Shown: one piece after another, positions 44,252-52,256 of the stretch
Numbering within the stretch: the stretch's first letter is position 1
Layout of the letters: each line of letters begins with the position of its first letter
Source: Undibacterium sp. KW1
GTDB taxonomy: Bacteria > Pseudomonadota > Gammaproteobacteria > Burkholderiales > Burkholderiaceae_D
NCBI RefSeq assembly: GCF_009937955.1
Contig: NZ_AP018439.1
Span: 434,001-498,000, forward strand
Direction: 5' to 3'
Length of the DNA stretch: 64,000 nt
Translations under genes and position numbers: made by a program
The notes under the pieces: model-generated
The model's database searches: none
What the model was told of the DNA's origin: nothing
What the model saw: only the letters and a program-made list of their open reading frames with translations

Positions 44252-46663
44252 ATGGTTAACCCTGCACAGAAAATATTCGAGGCTGACTCCGAAAGCTTGT
44301 ACGATTTTGTATCTAAAAATGGTCGTGGCCTTTACATCCCTCCGTACCAGCGAGACTACGCCTGGGACAAGGCAAATGTCGAACGATTGATTGATGACAC
44401 TGTACAGGGATTGAATGCACTTTTGAAACGTCCTGATGAATCCATTACATTCATTGGAACCATCATAGCAATGAATGATGCAAAAAAATCTACGATTAGT
44501 CCTCTGGTGAAGAATCAAGTGTATGGCCAAGTGATGACGATAATAGATGGTCAACAACGGCTGACGACACTATTAATGTTGTGCTTGGCACTGTTATTGG
44601 AAATCGAAACGCAGTGGTCCAAATTAAAGAAATCGAAAATTACTGTAAGTGACGAAACTAAAGGGTGGATTGAGACCCGTGTTAACGACATGCGAGGTTT
44701 GCTGTCTCAGATGCTTGCAGAGAGACAAAATAATGGGGATCGTGAGTTTCGCTATTTCCCTAAAATGATACGAGCTTTTATTGATACTTGGTCTTACGAA
44801 GCTGATAAAGCCGTTTATAACTCCCCCATTGCCTGGCTCCTATTCGAATACGTGAAATTTCGGGAAGAAACTGATCCAAACTGGTCGGAATTTCCTAAAG
44901 TTTTGCAAAAGGCAGCGGAGGGTGCCGAAAATGAAGCCGAGCGCAAACACATTATTAAAATGATGAAGGTAATGCGTGCGAAATTTAAGGCGTTGCCGAC
45001 GGACGATGAATTTCCAGACTTACTCAGCATTGCTCGTGACGTGAATAAGCAAGAGATGCTGTTCGGTGAAGAGTTTCCACAGGCAATGCGTGACGCTTTG
45101 CAATCAATACTGAGTAAACAATCCAATGGAATAATTGTTGACGATGCTGGTGAACTGGATTTGCAAGTTGATGATACAAAAACAAAGCAATGGTGGGAAG
45201 CTTCAACTGAACTTATTTCCCTGCTCTTTTTTTCAAAATTTGCGCTGGAACGAATTACGCTAGTTGTAGTTACAGCCACCACTGAAGATTTCGCCTTTGA
45301 CGTGTTTGAAGCATTGAATACGACCGGTCAGCCACTTACGGCAATTGAGACTTTTACGCCGAAAGTAGTGCAGTCAGTTGGCCTTGTGGACTACAACTCT
45401 TCTGAAGAGAAGAAACAGATCGACAGCGCCTTTGCGTACCTAAAGAAAGCAACCAAGGCGGAAGATCGGCAAAAGCGATCTGCTGAACTACTAGTCGCTT
45501 TTTCTCTTGCTGAAAAAGGGGAAAAGCGCTCCAAGAATTTAGCGGATCAGCGAAGATTCATGCACGAAACTTTTGGTGCATGTACTTCACGTAAGGACCA
45601 GCAACAGTTTATCCGACACCTAGCTGATTTATCACGATTTTTTGACTCCACATGGGTAGATGGTTCTATAAGACCACAAGTAGGGACTATTAAATTGGAT
45701 GATCTAGCTGCGCTTTGCATAAGATTCCTAGTTGATTTGGGGCATACAATCACTGCTCCATTACTTGCCCAGTACGCAGCAGCAGTTTTAGCTGCTACGG
45801 ATGCGGAAGAACGAAATGCAGCTTTGTCAGAGTTGTCGAGCGTTGCACAAGCAGTAGTAGCGTTTGCCGTGTTTTGGCGTGCCTCAAGAACTACGACCGA
45901 TGGTATCGACAAAGTTTTCCGCGATCTTATGAGTAAAGGAGCGACGAGCTATGGCCTTCGCCCGCTTGCGCGAGGTCTTCGTGGTGACACCGCTCTGCCA
46001 AAGGCAACAGTTATTCAAGCTGTGCTTGTCGCTCGACTAAAGGCGGATCGGGCCAGTGGCGGCGCGAGCATTGGTGATAAGAACGAATGGGTCGATAAAG
46101 TGATTGCGCAGCCACTGTATGACGTTAACATTACGTTAGCTCGCTTCGTTCTTCTAGTTGCGTTCCACGATGTTGTTGAAGGGAGCAATGGGCAACTAAT
46201 CGCTGGCAAAATCGGGACGCACAATACTTTGAAGTTTGACGAATGGGTCGGCGACAAATATCTCACAGTCGAGCATATTGCACCACGTTCACGTGGAAAG
46301 GATTGGCCAGAGGATCTATACAGCGACGACCAGTTCGAACGGCTTGGCAATCTAACGCTACTTCCGTTGAATGCCAACCAATCCCTAAGCGCACGATCAT
46401 GGCAACATAAACGATCACTCTATGGTGCCTTAGCGGCGAAGACTTCAAGTGAATCTGAAGCTATTGTCAATCAGATGAAAGCTGATGGTGTTGATGTGTC
46501 AAAAGTCGCTGGATCAATATACAGCGGTCAATTTCTACCTCATGTCCACGTACTCAGCAACATTCAAGGTGAATGGAATCTTGCAACCGTTGAAAATCGC
46601 GGACGAGAATTAGCTGAATTGACGTGGTTACGGCTTGCTCCTTGGCTAGGAATGATTAGTTGA
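44252..46663 (+). CDS. sspE: SspE-like DUF262-DUF1524 restriction nuclease
   Basis: An 803-residue GmrSD-family protein. The N-terminal DUF262 domain has YIPPYQRDYAWDKANVERLIDD and the nucleotide-binding DGQQR motif from residue 99 (DGQQRLTTLL). The C-terminal DUF1524 HNH-type nuclease has EHIAPR (H675) and LGNLTLLPLNANQSLS...HKR. SspE in the known system senses phosphorothioate in its own DNA and attacks unmodified phage DNA. Stand-alone GmrSD type IV enzymes, which cut modified DNA, share the domains, but the sspBCD context favours SspE. It is 23 bases after sspD and is followed by hairpins. Confidence 0.85.
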   Translation: MVNPAQKIFEADSESLYDFVSKNGRGLYIPPYQRDYAWDKANVERLIDDTVQGLNALLKRPDESITFIGTIIAMNDAKKSTISPLVKNQVYGQVMTIIDGQQRLTTLLMLCLALLLEIETQWSKLKKSKITVSDETKGWIETRVNDMRGLLSQMLAERQNNGDREFRYFPKMIRAFIDTWSYEADKAVYNSPIAWLLFEYVKFREETDPNWSEFPKVLQKAAEGAENEAERKHIIKMMKVMRAKFKALPTDDEFPDLLSIARDVNKQEMLFGEEFPQAMRDALQSILSKQSNGIIVDDAGELDLQVDDTKTKQWWEASTELISLLFFSKFALERITLVVVTATTEDFAFDVFEALNTTGQPLTAIETFTPKVVQSVGLVDYNSSEEKKQIDSAFAYLKKATKAEDRQKRSAELLVAFSLAEKGEKRSKNLADQRRFMHETFGACTSRKDQQQFIRHLADLSRFFDSTWVDGSIRPQVGTIKLDDLAALCIRFLVDLGHTITAPLLAQYAAAVLAATDAEERNAALSELSSVAQAVVAFAVFWRASRTTTDGIDKVFRDLMSKGATSYGLRPLARGLRGDTALPKATVIQAVLVARLKADRASGGASIGDKNEWVDKVIAQPLYDVNITLARFVLLVAFHDVVEGSNGQLIAGKIGTHNTLKFDEWVGDKYLTVEHIAPRSRGKDWPEDLYSDDQFERLGNLTLLPLNANQSLSARSWQHKRSLYGALAAKTSSESEAIVNQMKADGVDVSKVAGSIYSGQFLPHVHVLSNIQGEWNLATVENRGRELAELTWLRLAPWLGMIS

Positions 46664-46671
46664 ATTGGGAT

Positions 46672-46710
46672 CATAGTGTCCACTTGTTAAGTGGACACTT
46701 GTACACTATG
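46672..46710. repeat. Nested inverted repeats after sspE
   Basis: An inner perfect hairpin TGTCCACTT-GTT-AAGTGGACA (46677-46697) is enclosed by outer arms CATAGTGT (46672-46679) and ACACTATG (46703-46710) that overlap the inner stem, so two alternative folds compete. No T-tract follows; it could be an attenuator or a protein-binding site. Confidence 0.5.
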
Positions 46711-46888
46711 GATGACGAAATCAATGCGTCTAGATGGTGCTGGCGTCACGCTTAATCTAACTTCAACGTAAGGGATCGCAACAGCACTGCTGCAATGGCA
46801 GGTTTGTCAAATTGCGTAGCGACGGCATTGTTGTGGCGAAAGAAGATCCTTCTCAAGTACGTTGATTTATGTGAAGGCAGGTAAAACG

Positions 46889-46918
46889 ACCTAGCAATAG
46901 CTAGGTGACTTATTTTTT
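46889..46918 (+). terminator. Terminator of the ssp operon
   Basis: ACCTAGC (46889-46895), AATA loop and GCTAGGT (46900-46906), followed by GACTTATTTTTT. It lies 226 bases after the sspE stop. Confidence 0.6.
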
Positions 46919-46956
46919 AAATTTGCACATTGCGTTACAGAATATAAAAACGAATG

Positions 46957-47172
46957 CTAAAGAATTAGAACAGTGTCTAAAGCCTGGATTAGTGTTTTTT
47001 CATAATCTAGTAGCTCTGTTTGAGCGATAAGCAACCAGTCAGTATCGACACAAATCGTTCGACATGTCCTGCAATCCAATTTAGACGCCGTTGTATTGTG
47101 CTGTCCCATTGATGACAGAACAGGGTAATCGGAAAGCCTGTATAGCGAATGATATATTTCATAGTTACTCAT
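46957..47172 (-). CDS. Possible small hypothetical protein
   Basis: 71 codons from an ATG (MSNYEIYHSLYRLSDYPVL), with a CRTC cysteine pair. It follows the HAD gene on the same strand with a 111-base gap. There is no clear ribosome-binding site and no family I recognise. It may be real cargo or chance. Confidence 0.3.
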   Translation of the reverse strand: MSNYEIYHSLYRLSDYPVLSSMGQHNTTASKLDCRTCRTICVDTDWLLIAQTELLDYEKTLIQALDTVLIL

Positions 47173-47283
47173 CAGAACATCAGATAGTCAATTAACGTAT
47201 GCTGCAAAAATGAAATATAATGCCACGCTAATTTTCATTGACATCGATTCTCTACGTGTATTCCTCGGAAAGTTGGCTTACTC

Positions 47284-47913
47284 TTACTTTATGTTTGGTG
47301 GACTATTTATCCACCATTTTGCGAATTCCAGCAGATCGGAATGCAACGAAGACACATTTTTCAGTTCGACTCCGGTATTTGGAGTTCCATTTGGTTCCCT
47401 GGTGATGAGTGCCATGTGGATATCGGTTGGCACGCCACGGAAGTAAGGCAGATAGTCATCAACAAAGGCAACAGGTTTTAAGTTGCTGAGAGCCTTAGTT
47501 TTTGGACTGATGCCGGTATCGTTGTGCTCAGTCGCGATCACGTTGTCGATTGGAAATCCATGGTCACGGATATTCTTTAGCCTGGAGAGCCGGTAAGCCT
47601 CCTTCAGCGCGCTTACACAGACCAAGTCATAACCGGCTTCTTTGAGCAGGTGGCAAGCTTCTAGCGCACCTGGCAGCGCAGGGATAGTGGACCAGAATTC
47701 TTCGTCAAAGCACTGGCGAAACCGCTCCAGTTCGGTCCCAGTCAATCTCTGAACATCCCATCGATCTATAGGCCAGTAAGCAAGTGGATCTTTTATTGCT
47801 GGCAGGACTCCAAACGCCTTCTGCCAGGCCATCGCATAGGAAGCATGATAGTCTAGAAGCACACCATCAGCATCTAAGGCAATAATTCCTTTGGTCTTGT
47901 TAGCGTTGTTCAT
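47284..47913 (-). CDS. HAD-superfamily hydrolase
   Basis: A 209-residue phosphatase-like protein. Motif I is LDADGVLLDYHAS (nucleophile Asp and Asp+2 general acid), the cap helices follow, motif II is in LVCVSALKEAYR, and the metal-binding motif IV is VAFVDDYLPYF. All expected catalytic residues seem present. The substrate is unknown. It is the most downstream gene of a leftward cargo group (with 47965-48207 and 48302-48916) inside the transposon. Confidence 0.8.
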   Translation of the reverse strand: MNNANKTKGIIALDADGVLLDYHASYAMAWQKAFGVLPAIKDPLAYWPIDRWDVQRLTGTELERFRQCFDEEFWSTIPALPGALEACHLLKEAGYDLVCVSALKEAYRLSRLKNIRDHGFPIDNVIATEHNDTGISPKTKALSNLKPVAFVDDYLPYFRGVPTDIHMALITREPNGTPNTGVELKNVSSLHSDLLEFAKWWINSPPNIK

Positions 47914-47964
47914 TGTAGATATGGATTGGTCGTGGAGATTGCTGGGCAGCCACCGCGAGACTGC

Positions 47965-48207
47965 TCAATGCGGCTCCCTGATTTTATCACCGAACAGAAG
48001 TACGGCCTCTTGCAGTGACGATAATAGATGATGTGTATGCTCCTGCCCGAGTTGTGAAACGGAGAACTGTATAAGCAGCTCCCCCAGGCCAATGGCAACG
48101 GCCTGGGCTGGTATACTTGGATTATTTGAAGCGAACTGAGTGACCGTTTCTAAACACTTTGTGCGCACCATAATTGCGCCATGCTGTAATTCTTGAACCG
48201 AATTCAT
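47965..48207 (-). CDS. Small hypothetical cargo protein
   Basis: 80 residues (MNSVQELQHGAIMVRTKCLETVTQFASNNPS...), mostly helical, no signal peptide. AAAGAAA before the ATG could be a weak ribosome-binding site. It lies 51 bases before the HAD gene on the same strand and could be co-transcribed. I do not recognise the family. Confidence 0.5.
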   Translation of the reverse strand: MNSVQELQHGAIMVRTKCLETVTQFASNNPSIPAQAVAIGLGELLIQFSVSQLGQEHTHHLLSSLQEAVLLFGDKIREPH

Positions 48208-48301
48208 AATTTCTTTAAGTCGTATCCTGGTCTTGAAAAACCATTGGATATGGTGATAGGTAAATTGTTTTCAGAGGGTGTGTGGCCACACGCCGGGCTC
48301 A

Positions 48302-48916
48302 TCAGCCGTTGACGATGGCATTCAGTTTTGCACACCATTCTTTGGCAGTTCGCTCGCTCATGTAAAATTTAATCACTGGAGAGTTTTCGTCGGCGACTTC
48401 CAATATCAGCGCAAAGTCGCCCGTGCGCTGGACACGCTCAAACGACGGCATGCGCATATTTGTCGTACCAACTTGCCTTCCTGACCCCGATAACTCCATG
48501 CTTTCCTTGATATTCCATTCGTAGCGCCAGGCCAGCAAGTACGAGAGTTCATATATCTTGAAATCGCCGGTGCTGCTATTGCAAAAAGCCAGTTTCCGGT
48601 TTTGTTTGTCGAACACCAGGAATGCTGGACTGGGATAACCCAATAGATTTCCGGTGTTGAAATTCAGATTGGACTGCCGGTTGATGCTCTCCACCAGGTC
48701 TTTAGCTTTCTTATGAATTCCTGCCAGTAGTCGGATAGACAAAAAACAAATGACAACTGCCGCCAAGAAGAAAGTGAAAACGCCGCTTGTCCTGTTGTCG
48801 CGGAAAAGCAGCATGCCAAGTAGTGCACCGATAGCCCCTATCCCGGATAGTCCAGCAACTGGAATTGCAAATGTTCCAAGCAATGCAGTGACAGCCGATC
48901 TTATGATTCCTGCCAT
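48302..48916 (-). CDS. Membrane-anchored hypothetical protein, DUF4755-like
   Basis: A 204-residue protein with two N-terminal transmembrane helices (LLGTFAIPVAGLSGIGAIGALLGMLLF and FTFFLAAVVICFLSIRLLAGI) and a cytoplasmic domain with FLVFDKQNRKLAFCNSSTGDFKIYELSYLLAWRYEW. That pattern resembles DUF4755 proteins, which are often found on mobile elements; the assignment is from memory and tentative. The ATG at 48916 is preferred over 48955 because of GGAAA upstream and a better membrane start. It diverges from the XRE regulator across a palindrome at 49009. Confidence 0.7.
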   Translation of the reverse strand: MAGIIRSAVTALLGTFAIPVAGLSGIGAIGALLGMLLFRDNRTSGVFTFFLAAVVICFLSIRLLAGIHKKAKDLVESINRQSNLNFNTGNLLGYPSPAFLVFDKQNRKLAFCNSSTGDFKIYELSYLLAWRYEWNIKESMELSGSGRQVGTTNMRMPSFERVQRTGDFALILEVADENSPVIKFYMSERTAKEWCAKLNAIVNG

Positions 48917-49008
48917 ATGGTTTCCATTCACTTCAAATCTATTCAGTCGATACAAGAAGCTTTATTTGCTAAAAATGATCAAGTTAAAAAGCTAAAACAT
49001 TCAATAAT

Positions 49009-49023
49009 TGTGGTTTAACCACA
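49009..49023. promoter_or_regulatory. Candidate XRE operator
   Basis: TGTGGTTTAACCACA: perfect 7-bp arms around one base, between the divergent DUF4755-like and XRE genes. A further half site (TGTGGTTAC) lies at 49066-49074. Probably bound by the adjacent XRE protein. Confidence 0.5.
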
Positions 49024-49092
49024 TTCAGTGATGTTACCAGAAAAGCCAAGAAATACCACTATCCATGTGGTTACAAGACATGGAATGTGGAA

Positions 49093-49446
49093 ATGGTTAC
49101 CGCGAGACAGGAAAATCAATTCGCCAAGCGAATCGGCACTGCTTTGGCCAAACAGCGGTTGAACAAAGGGTTAACGCAGGAACAAGTGGCAGAGCTTATC
49201 GGCGTGGAACAAGAAACGATTTCCAGATTTGAACGTGGAGCAACAATACCGCCATTGCTTCGCTTGATCGACTTGGCTGAACTCTTTAAGGTGCCACTGG
49301 ATACTTTGGTGCGAGCAGGATCATCGCGCCCACTGGATCAGGCAATTGACATTGCCTCCTCACTAAATAGCCTCAACGAAGAGGACAGGGAATGGGTTCG
49401 CAATTGGACCGTAGATATGTGCAAAAAACTTTCCAGCGGTACTTAA
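49093..49446 (+). CDS. XRE-family transcriptional regulator
   Basis: A 117-residue regulator. The helix-turn-helix is GLTQEQVAELIGVEQETISRFERGATIPPLLRLIDLAELF (about residues 28-67), followed by a short helical C-terminus. The ATG at 49093 is used; a GTG 6 bases earlier is possible. Divergent from the membrane-protein gene with a palindrome between, so it probably represses that leftward cargo group and itself. Confidence 0.87.
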   Translation: MVTARQENQFAKRIGTALAKQRLNKGLTQEQVAELIGVEQETISRFERGATIPPLLRLIDLAELFKVPLDTLVRAGSSRPLDQAIDIASSLNSLNEEDREWVRNWTVDMCKKLSSGT

Positions 49447-49705
49447 ATCTATTGTCCTTTGATGCCGACAATGAACAAGACCAGGTCGCGTCACATAAAG
49501 GAATGTTGAGTTCATTTTGCGGGATATAAAGGGAATGTTGAATAGTGTAGTGATCGTTGGAATCACGGACTGGCAAAAGTGGAAGAAAAAATACCTGAGG
49601 TAGGTCAAGATTAATTTTTTTGACTATCTGGCTAACCTGTGAGAATTAAAGCGACTTAACAGAATTATTGCTTGGCATTCTCATGTTTAACAAAGGCGAT
49701 GCGCG

Positions 49706-50398
49706 ATGTCTATATTATTTCGAATCTTTCAATGGTACGAATATCGGTATGGCCTGCTCCCAAAGATCATTGATTCATATTTGGCTGAGGGAAAAATTGA
49801 GGAAGCAAGTCAACTGAAGGCACAACTTGAATATCACAAGAAAAATCCCGCTCGCAGCCCAGCTGAAGCTGCAGCTGGCGCAATTAAAGTGCTCCATGAA
49901 ATTCAGCGTGAGAAAATTTCAGATCCTACTCGAGGGGCACTAGGTTACGAAGACGCTGCAGAAATCGCAAGTGTCCTTGAGTATTCAACTCTCAACATGA
50001 TGTCAGAAAACATGAAGAGGGACTTACAGCTTCAATTGAGAGTGCATACAGAACAGCGATTTTCTAATGTGGTCTTCGCATTTAATCAAATATCGAAAAA
50101 TTTACGCGTTTTTCAGAATGAGCATGCTGCCATAAACTATTGTTCAACTCCTGACATTGAATGTGGAACATGGATTTTTTGGAATGAGTCAGGCGCACCG
50201 TTGGAGATCGATTTCCTTAAACGTGCAAAAAAGGGGATATTCGTAACAATTAAAGGGAAGTATCGATTGATTCCTTGCAGGCAACCACGATCAAGTTTAA
50301 GTAAAATGTTGCAGGAAGTAAAAACAATCCAAGGGCCCCCTCCATTAAATAACTTAACCCAGATTCGGATGCATCTTGATTACCGGGAAAACATCTGA
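49706..50398 (+). CDS. Hypothetical transposon cargo protein
   Basis: A 230-residue soluble protein (MSILFRIFQWYEYRYGLLPKIIDSYLAEG...). The first 60 residues are helical and basic, an Ala-rich helix follows (SPAEAAAGAIKVLHEIQREK), and the second half looks like mixed alpha/beta with CGTWIFWNESGAPLEIDF. I do not recognise a family. Codon use is AT-leaning like its neighbours. It faces the TnsE-like gene tail to tail. Confidence 0.6.
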   Translation: MSILFRIFQWYEYRYGLLPKIIDSYLAEGKIEEASQLKAQLEYHKKNPARSPAEAAAGAIKVLHEIQREKISDPTRGALGYEDAAEIASVLEYSTLNMMSENMKRDLQLQLRVHTEQRFSNVVFAFNQISKNLRVFQNEHAAINYCSTPDIECGTWIFWNESGAPLEIDFLKRAKKGIFVTIKGKYRLIPCRQPRSSLSKMLQEVKTIQGPPPLNNLTQIRMHLDYRENI

Positions 50399-50505
50399 GC
50401 TGGAATCCAATTTGATTTACCGAGTGATTGGAGAACTTGTTTTTCAAGATAAAACTGAGACATATGCTTGTCTTGCTTATTGTCTACATAAATGGCGATT
50501 TGTAA

Positions 50506-52127
50506 TCAGGAATCGAAGACCCAATTGACGAGATCTGCAATATTGATTTCCTCTAACTCAGGGCGAGCAAGATAATCATTTGCCACGCACGACAATGTAT
50601 CAAGAATTTCTTCGACATTTTCACCATTCGTCGCGTACAGCTTTGTGTGTAACGGAACAGACTCAACAATTGCTAGGCTGATGTGCTCAGTTTGATTCTT
50701 TATGGCGAAGACAGCGACCCGGCGAGGGCGTGAAATGTTTATGCCATTTTCAATAAATAATTTTGGGTCGATAACACCATCTTCATCGGACAGCATGAGG
50801 ATAGGTACTGTCCAACCGTCTTCCTCGCTTTCCGTCAGCAGTTCAATATTCAACTGATTCAATTCAGAAAGCTGCACAATGACTGGCTTTAAAAAATTGG
50901 GGACTGGCCAGCGTTGTGATGGATCTCTATTAATGAGCACAGAAAAATCCACCGATCGGATTCTTTGTTCTGATCCTGGTTGACCAACTGCAGCCGCTTG
51001 AACAGGAGGCGCTGCACCAGCGTACTTATTGCCGGTGCCGTCAGCACCGACCAGCGTTTTATTCTTCCAGATGGATTTCTTTGTGAGGTCTGGAAAGCGT
51101 GGCTCCATGCGGATGGATTTTACCTTGCTTGCTAGATTATTTGATCCGTCGCGTTCTTCGAGACTTTGATTTTGTGATTCGCTCGCAGATTTGAGGGCGC
51201 GCTCTTTGGCGCTGCCAGAACCCGGTTTGCCAATCTCACGGTTGTCGGTACTCGTCTTGTGCTTCTCGTAGCGCAGTGATCTGAATGGAAATGCGTGAGA
51301 ACAGGAGCGTAAGCTGTAGACTATGAATGTTGCACGGGCTGCATCTGCAAATGAAAGCCATTTGCCAGCTGCGATCAATGTCGTTGTTCCTTCAAAAGGA
51401 AATAAACCTTGGGGATAGATAGGTTGTCGCATGCCAGAACTGGCAAGCATGGAGATTCCTATCGTGAGTGCTGCTTGCCAAGCTGTGGCGTCCAGGTGTA
51501 AGCGTCCGATATCAGCTGCGGATGCCCCAGATATGTGTTCCGCAAGTTGCAATGATAAGCGTCCGTTAATTTTGTTCAGTGCGGCTTTGGTATATAGGCA
51601 TGTTCGATTCAGCGGCGGCAGGAACAACGCAGTGATCAGATTGCTGGATGAGCCGAAATAAAATCGGATCAATTCCATGCAGGGAATGATCAATCGACGA
51701 TTGCCTGGAAGATTGAGCATCACGCAGTAGGACTGGGTGCAATTCATGTGCCACGGGTGCTCAGACATCGGCAGTAGAAAGCCCTTGTCATCGAGATTTA
51801 ACCCGGCTTTGATTAGATGCGCTGAATCCCTGTCAATATTGATGTCCTGAAATTCTTCCAGCTCATAGCCAGGCTGCGCTTTCAACTGACCATTTAGCCA
51901 AAGATCACCAATACGCAAAAGCGGTAAGGTGCCAATAGACAGCCAGACTTTCTTTTGAAACCTGGCAGGTGAAGTTGATTGAGGGGAGAGCTGAATTGCC
52001 AGATCGTCGGAAAAACGATCATCTAGGACTCTGGAAAGGTGAACCAGGACAGAAGGCTGTTTTCGGCGAAGTAAGCGGTTCGGGAAGCTTACTTCGCCGA
52101 ACCAATCGATTCGCCAAATTTTTTCAT
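50506..52127 (-). CDS. TnsE-like protein, frameshifted near its start
   Basis: The frame is open from 52200 to 50506 but contains no ATG, GTG or TTG before the TTG at 51918, which lies inside a continuous protein-like sequence. An ATG at 52127 would open it as MKKIWRIDWFGEV if the A-run at 52119-52124 (minus strand) had seven instead of six A. The restored length is 540 residues, almost that of Tn7 TnsE (538). The C-terminal domain layout (residues with LNIELLTESEEDG...MLSDEDGVI...RRVAVFAIKNQTEHISLAIVES) resembles TnsE, as does the position at a transposon end. TnsE directs Tn7 to replicating DNA and plasmids. The family call is tentative. Confidence 0.5.
52062..52101. repeat. 15-bp perfect inverted repeat in the TnsE-like gene
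   Basis: TTCGGCGAAGTAAGC (52062-52076) and GCTTACTTCGCCGAA (52087-52101) with a 10-base loop, about 150 bases inside the right transposon end. No T-tract. Such a long perfect stem inside a reading frame is unlikely by chance. Confidence 0.6.
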
Positions 52128-52207
52128 CCTTGGGGAAGGCTGAAATTGTAGGTAAGTTATTGATATTTATAATGTTATTGCGAAAATGGTGGCTGTTACA
52201 CTACTGA

Positions 52208-52256
52208 TTTTTCTCACTAACTGTTAAACTTTCTCATTATCTTCTAACTTTTCACA
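52208..52256 (-). repeat. Right transposon end with two TnsB-site-like repeats
   Basis: Reading inward on the minus strand the end starts TGTGAAAAG; TGAGAAA cores lie in units at 52228-52246 (TAGAAGATAATGAGAAAGT) and 52208-52226. They are spaced 20 bases, nearly touching, unlike the spread-out left end, as in Tn7. The outer unit also encodes the new C-terminus of lipA. Confidence 0.75.

Larger units (their letters stand above)
28789..52256. mobile_element. Complete Tn7-like transposon, 23,468 bp, in lipA
   Basis: The left end (28789-28815) and the complement of the right end (52230-52256) are 27-bp inverted repeats with 21 identities, both starting TGT and sharing AGATA and TTGAGAAA/ATGAGAAA cores. 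A perfect ATCTG duplication flanks them. Removing the element plus one duplication restores an uninterrupted lipA ending in Val-Lys-Val-stop, which confirms the borders independently. Contents: zinc-finger protein, recombinase/ParB module, tnsA, tnsB, tnsC, tniQ, ssp defence operon, unknown cargo, and a TnsE-like gene. The interior is visibly more AT-rich than the flanks. No CRISPR or cas genes are present, so it is not a CRISPR-associated transposon. Confidence 0.92.

Noticed and set aside
44252..46663. Stand-alone GmrSD type IV restriction enzyme
   Set aside because: The DUF262-DUF1524 domains fit, but the gene is part of an operon with sspB, sspC and sspD homologues, so SspE is the better reading.
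47210..47446. 78-codon plus-strand frame
   Set aside because: It mostly lies antisense to the end of the HAD gene, which has clear motifs.
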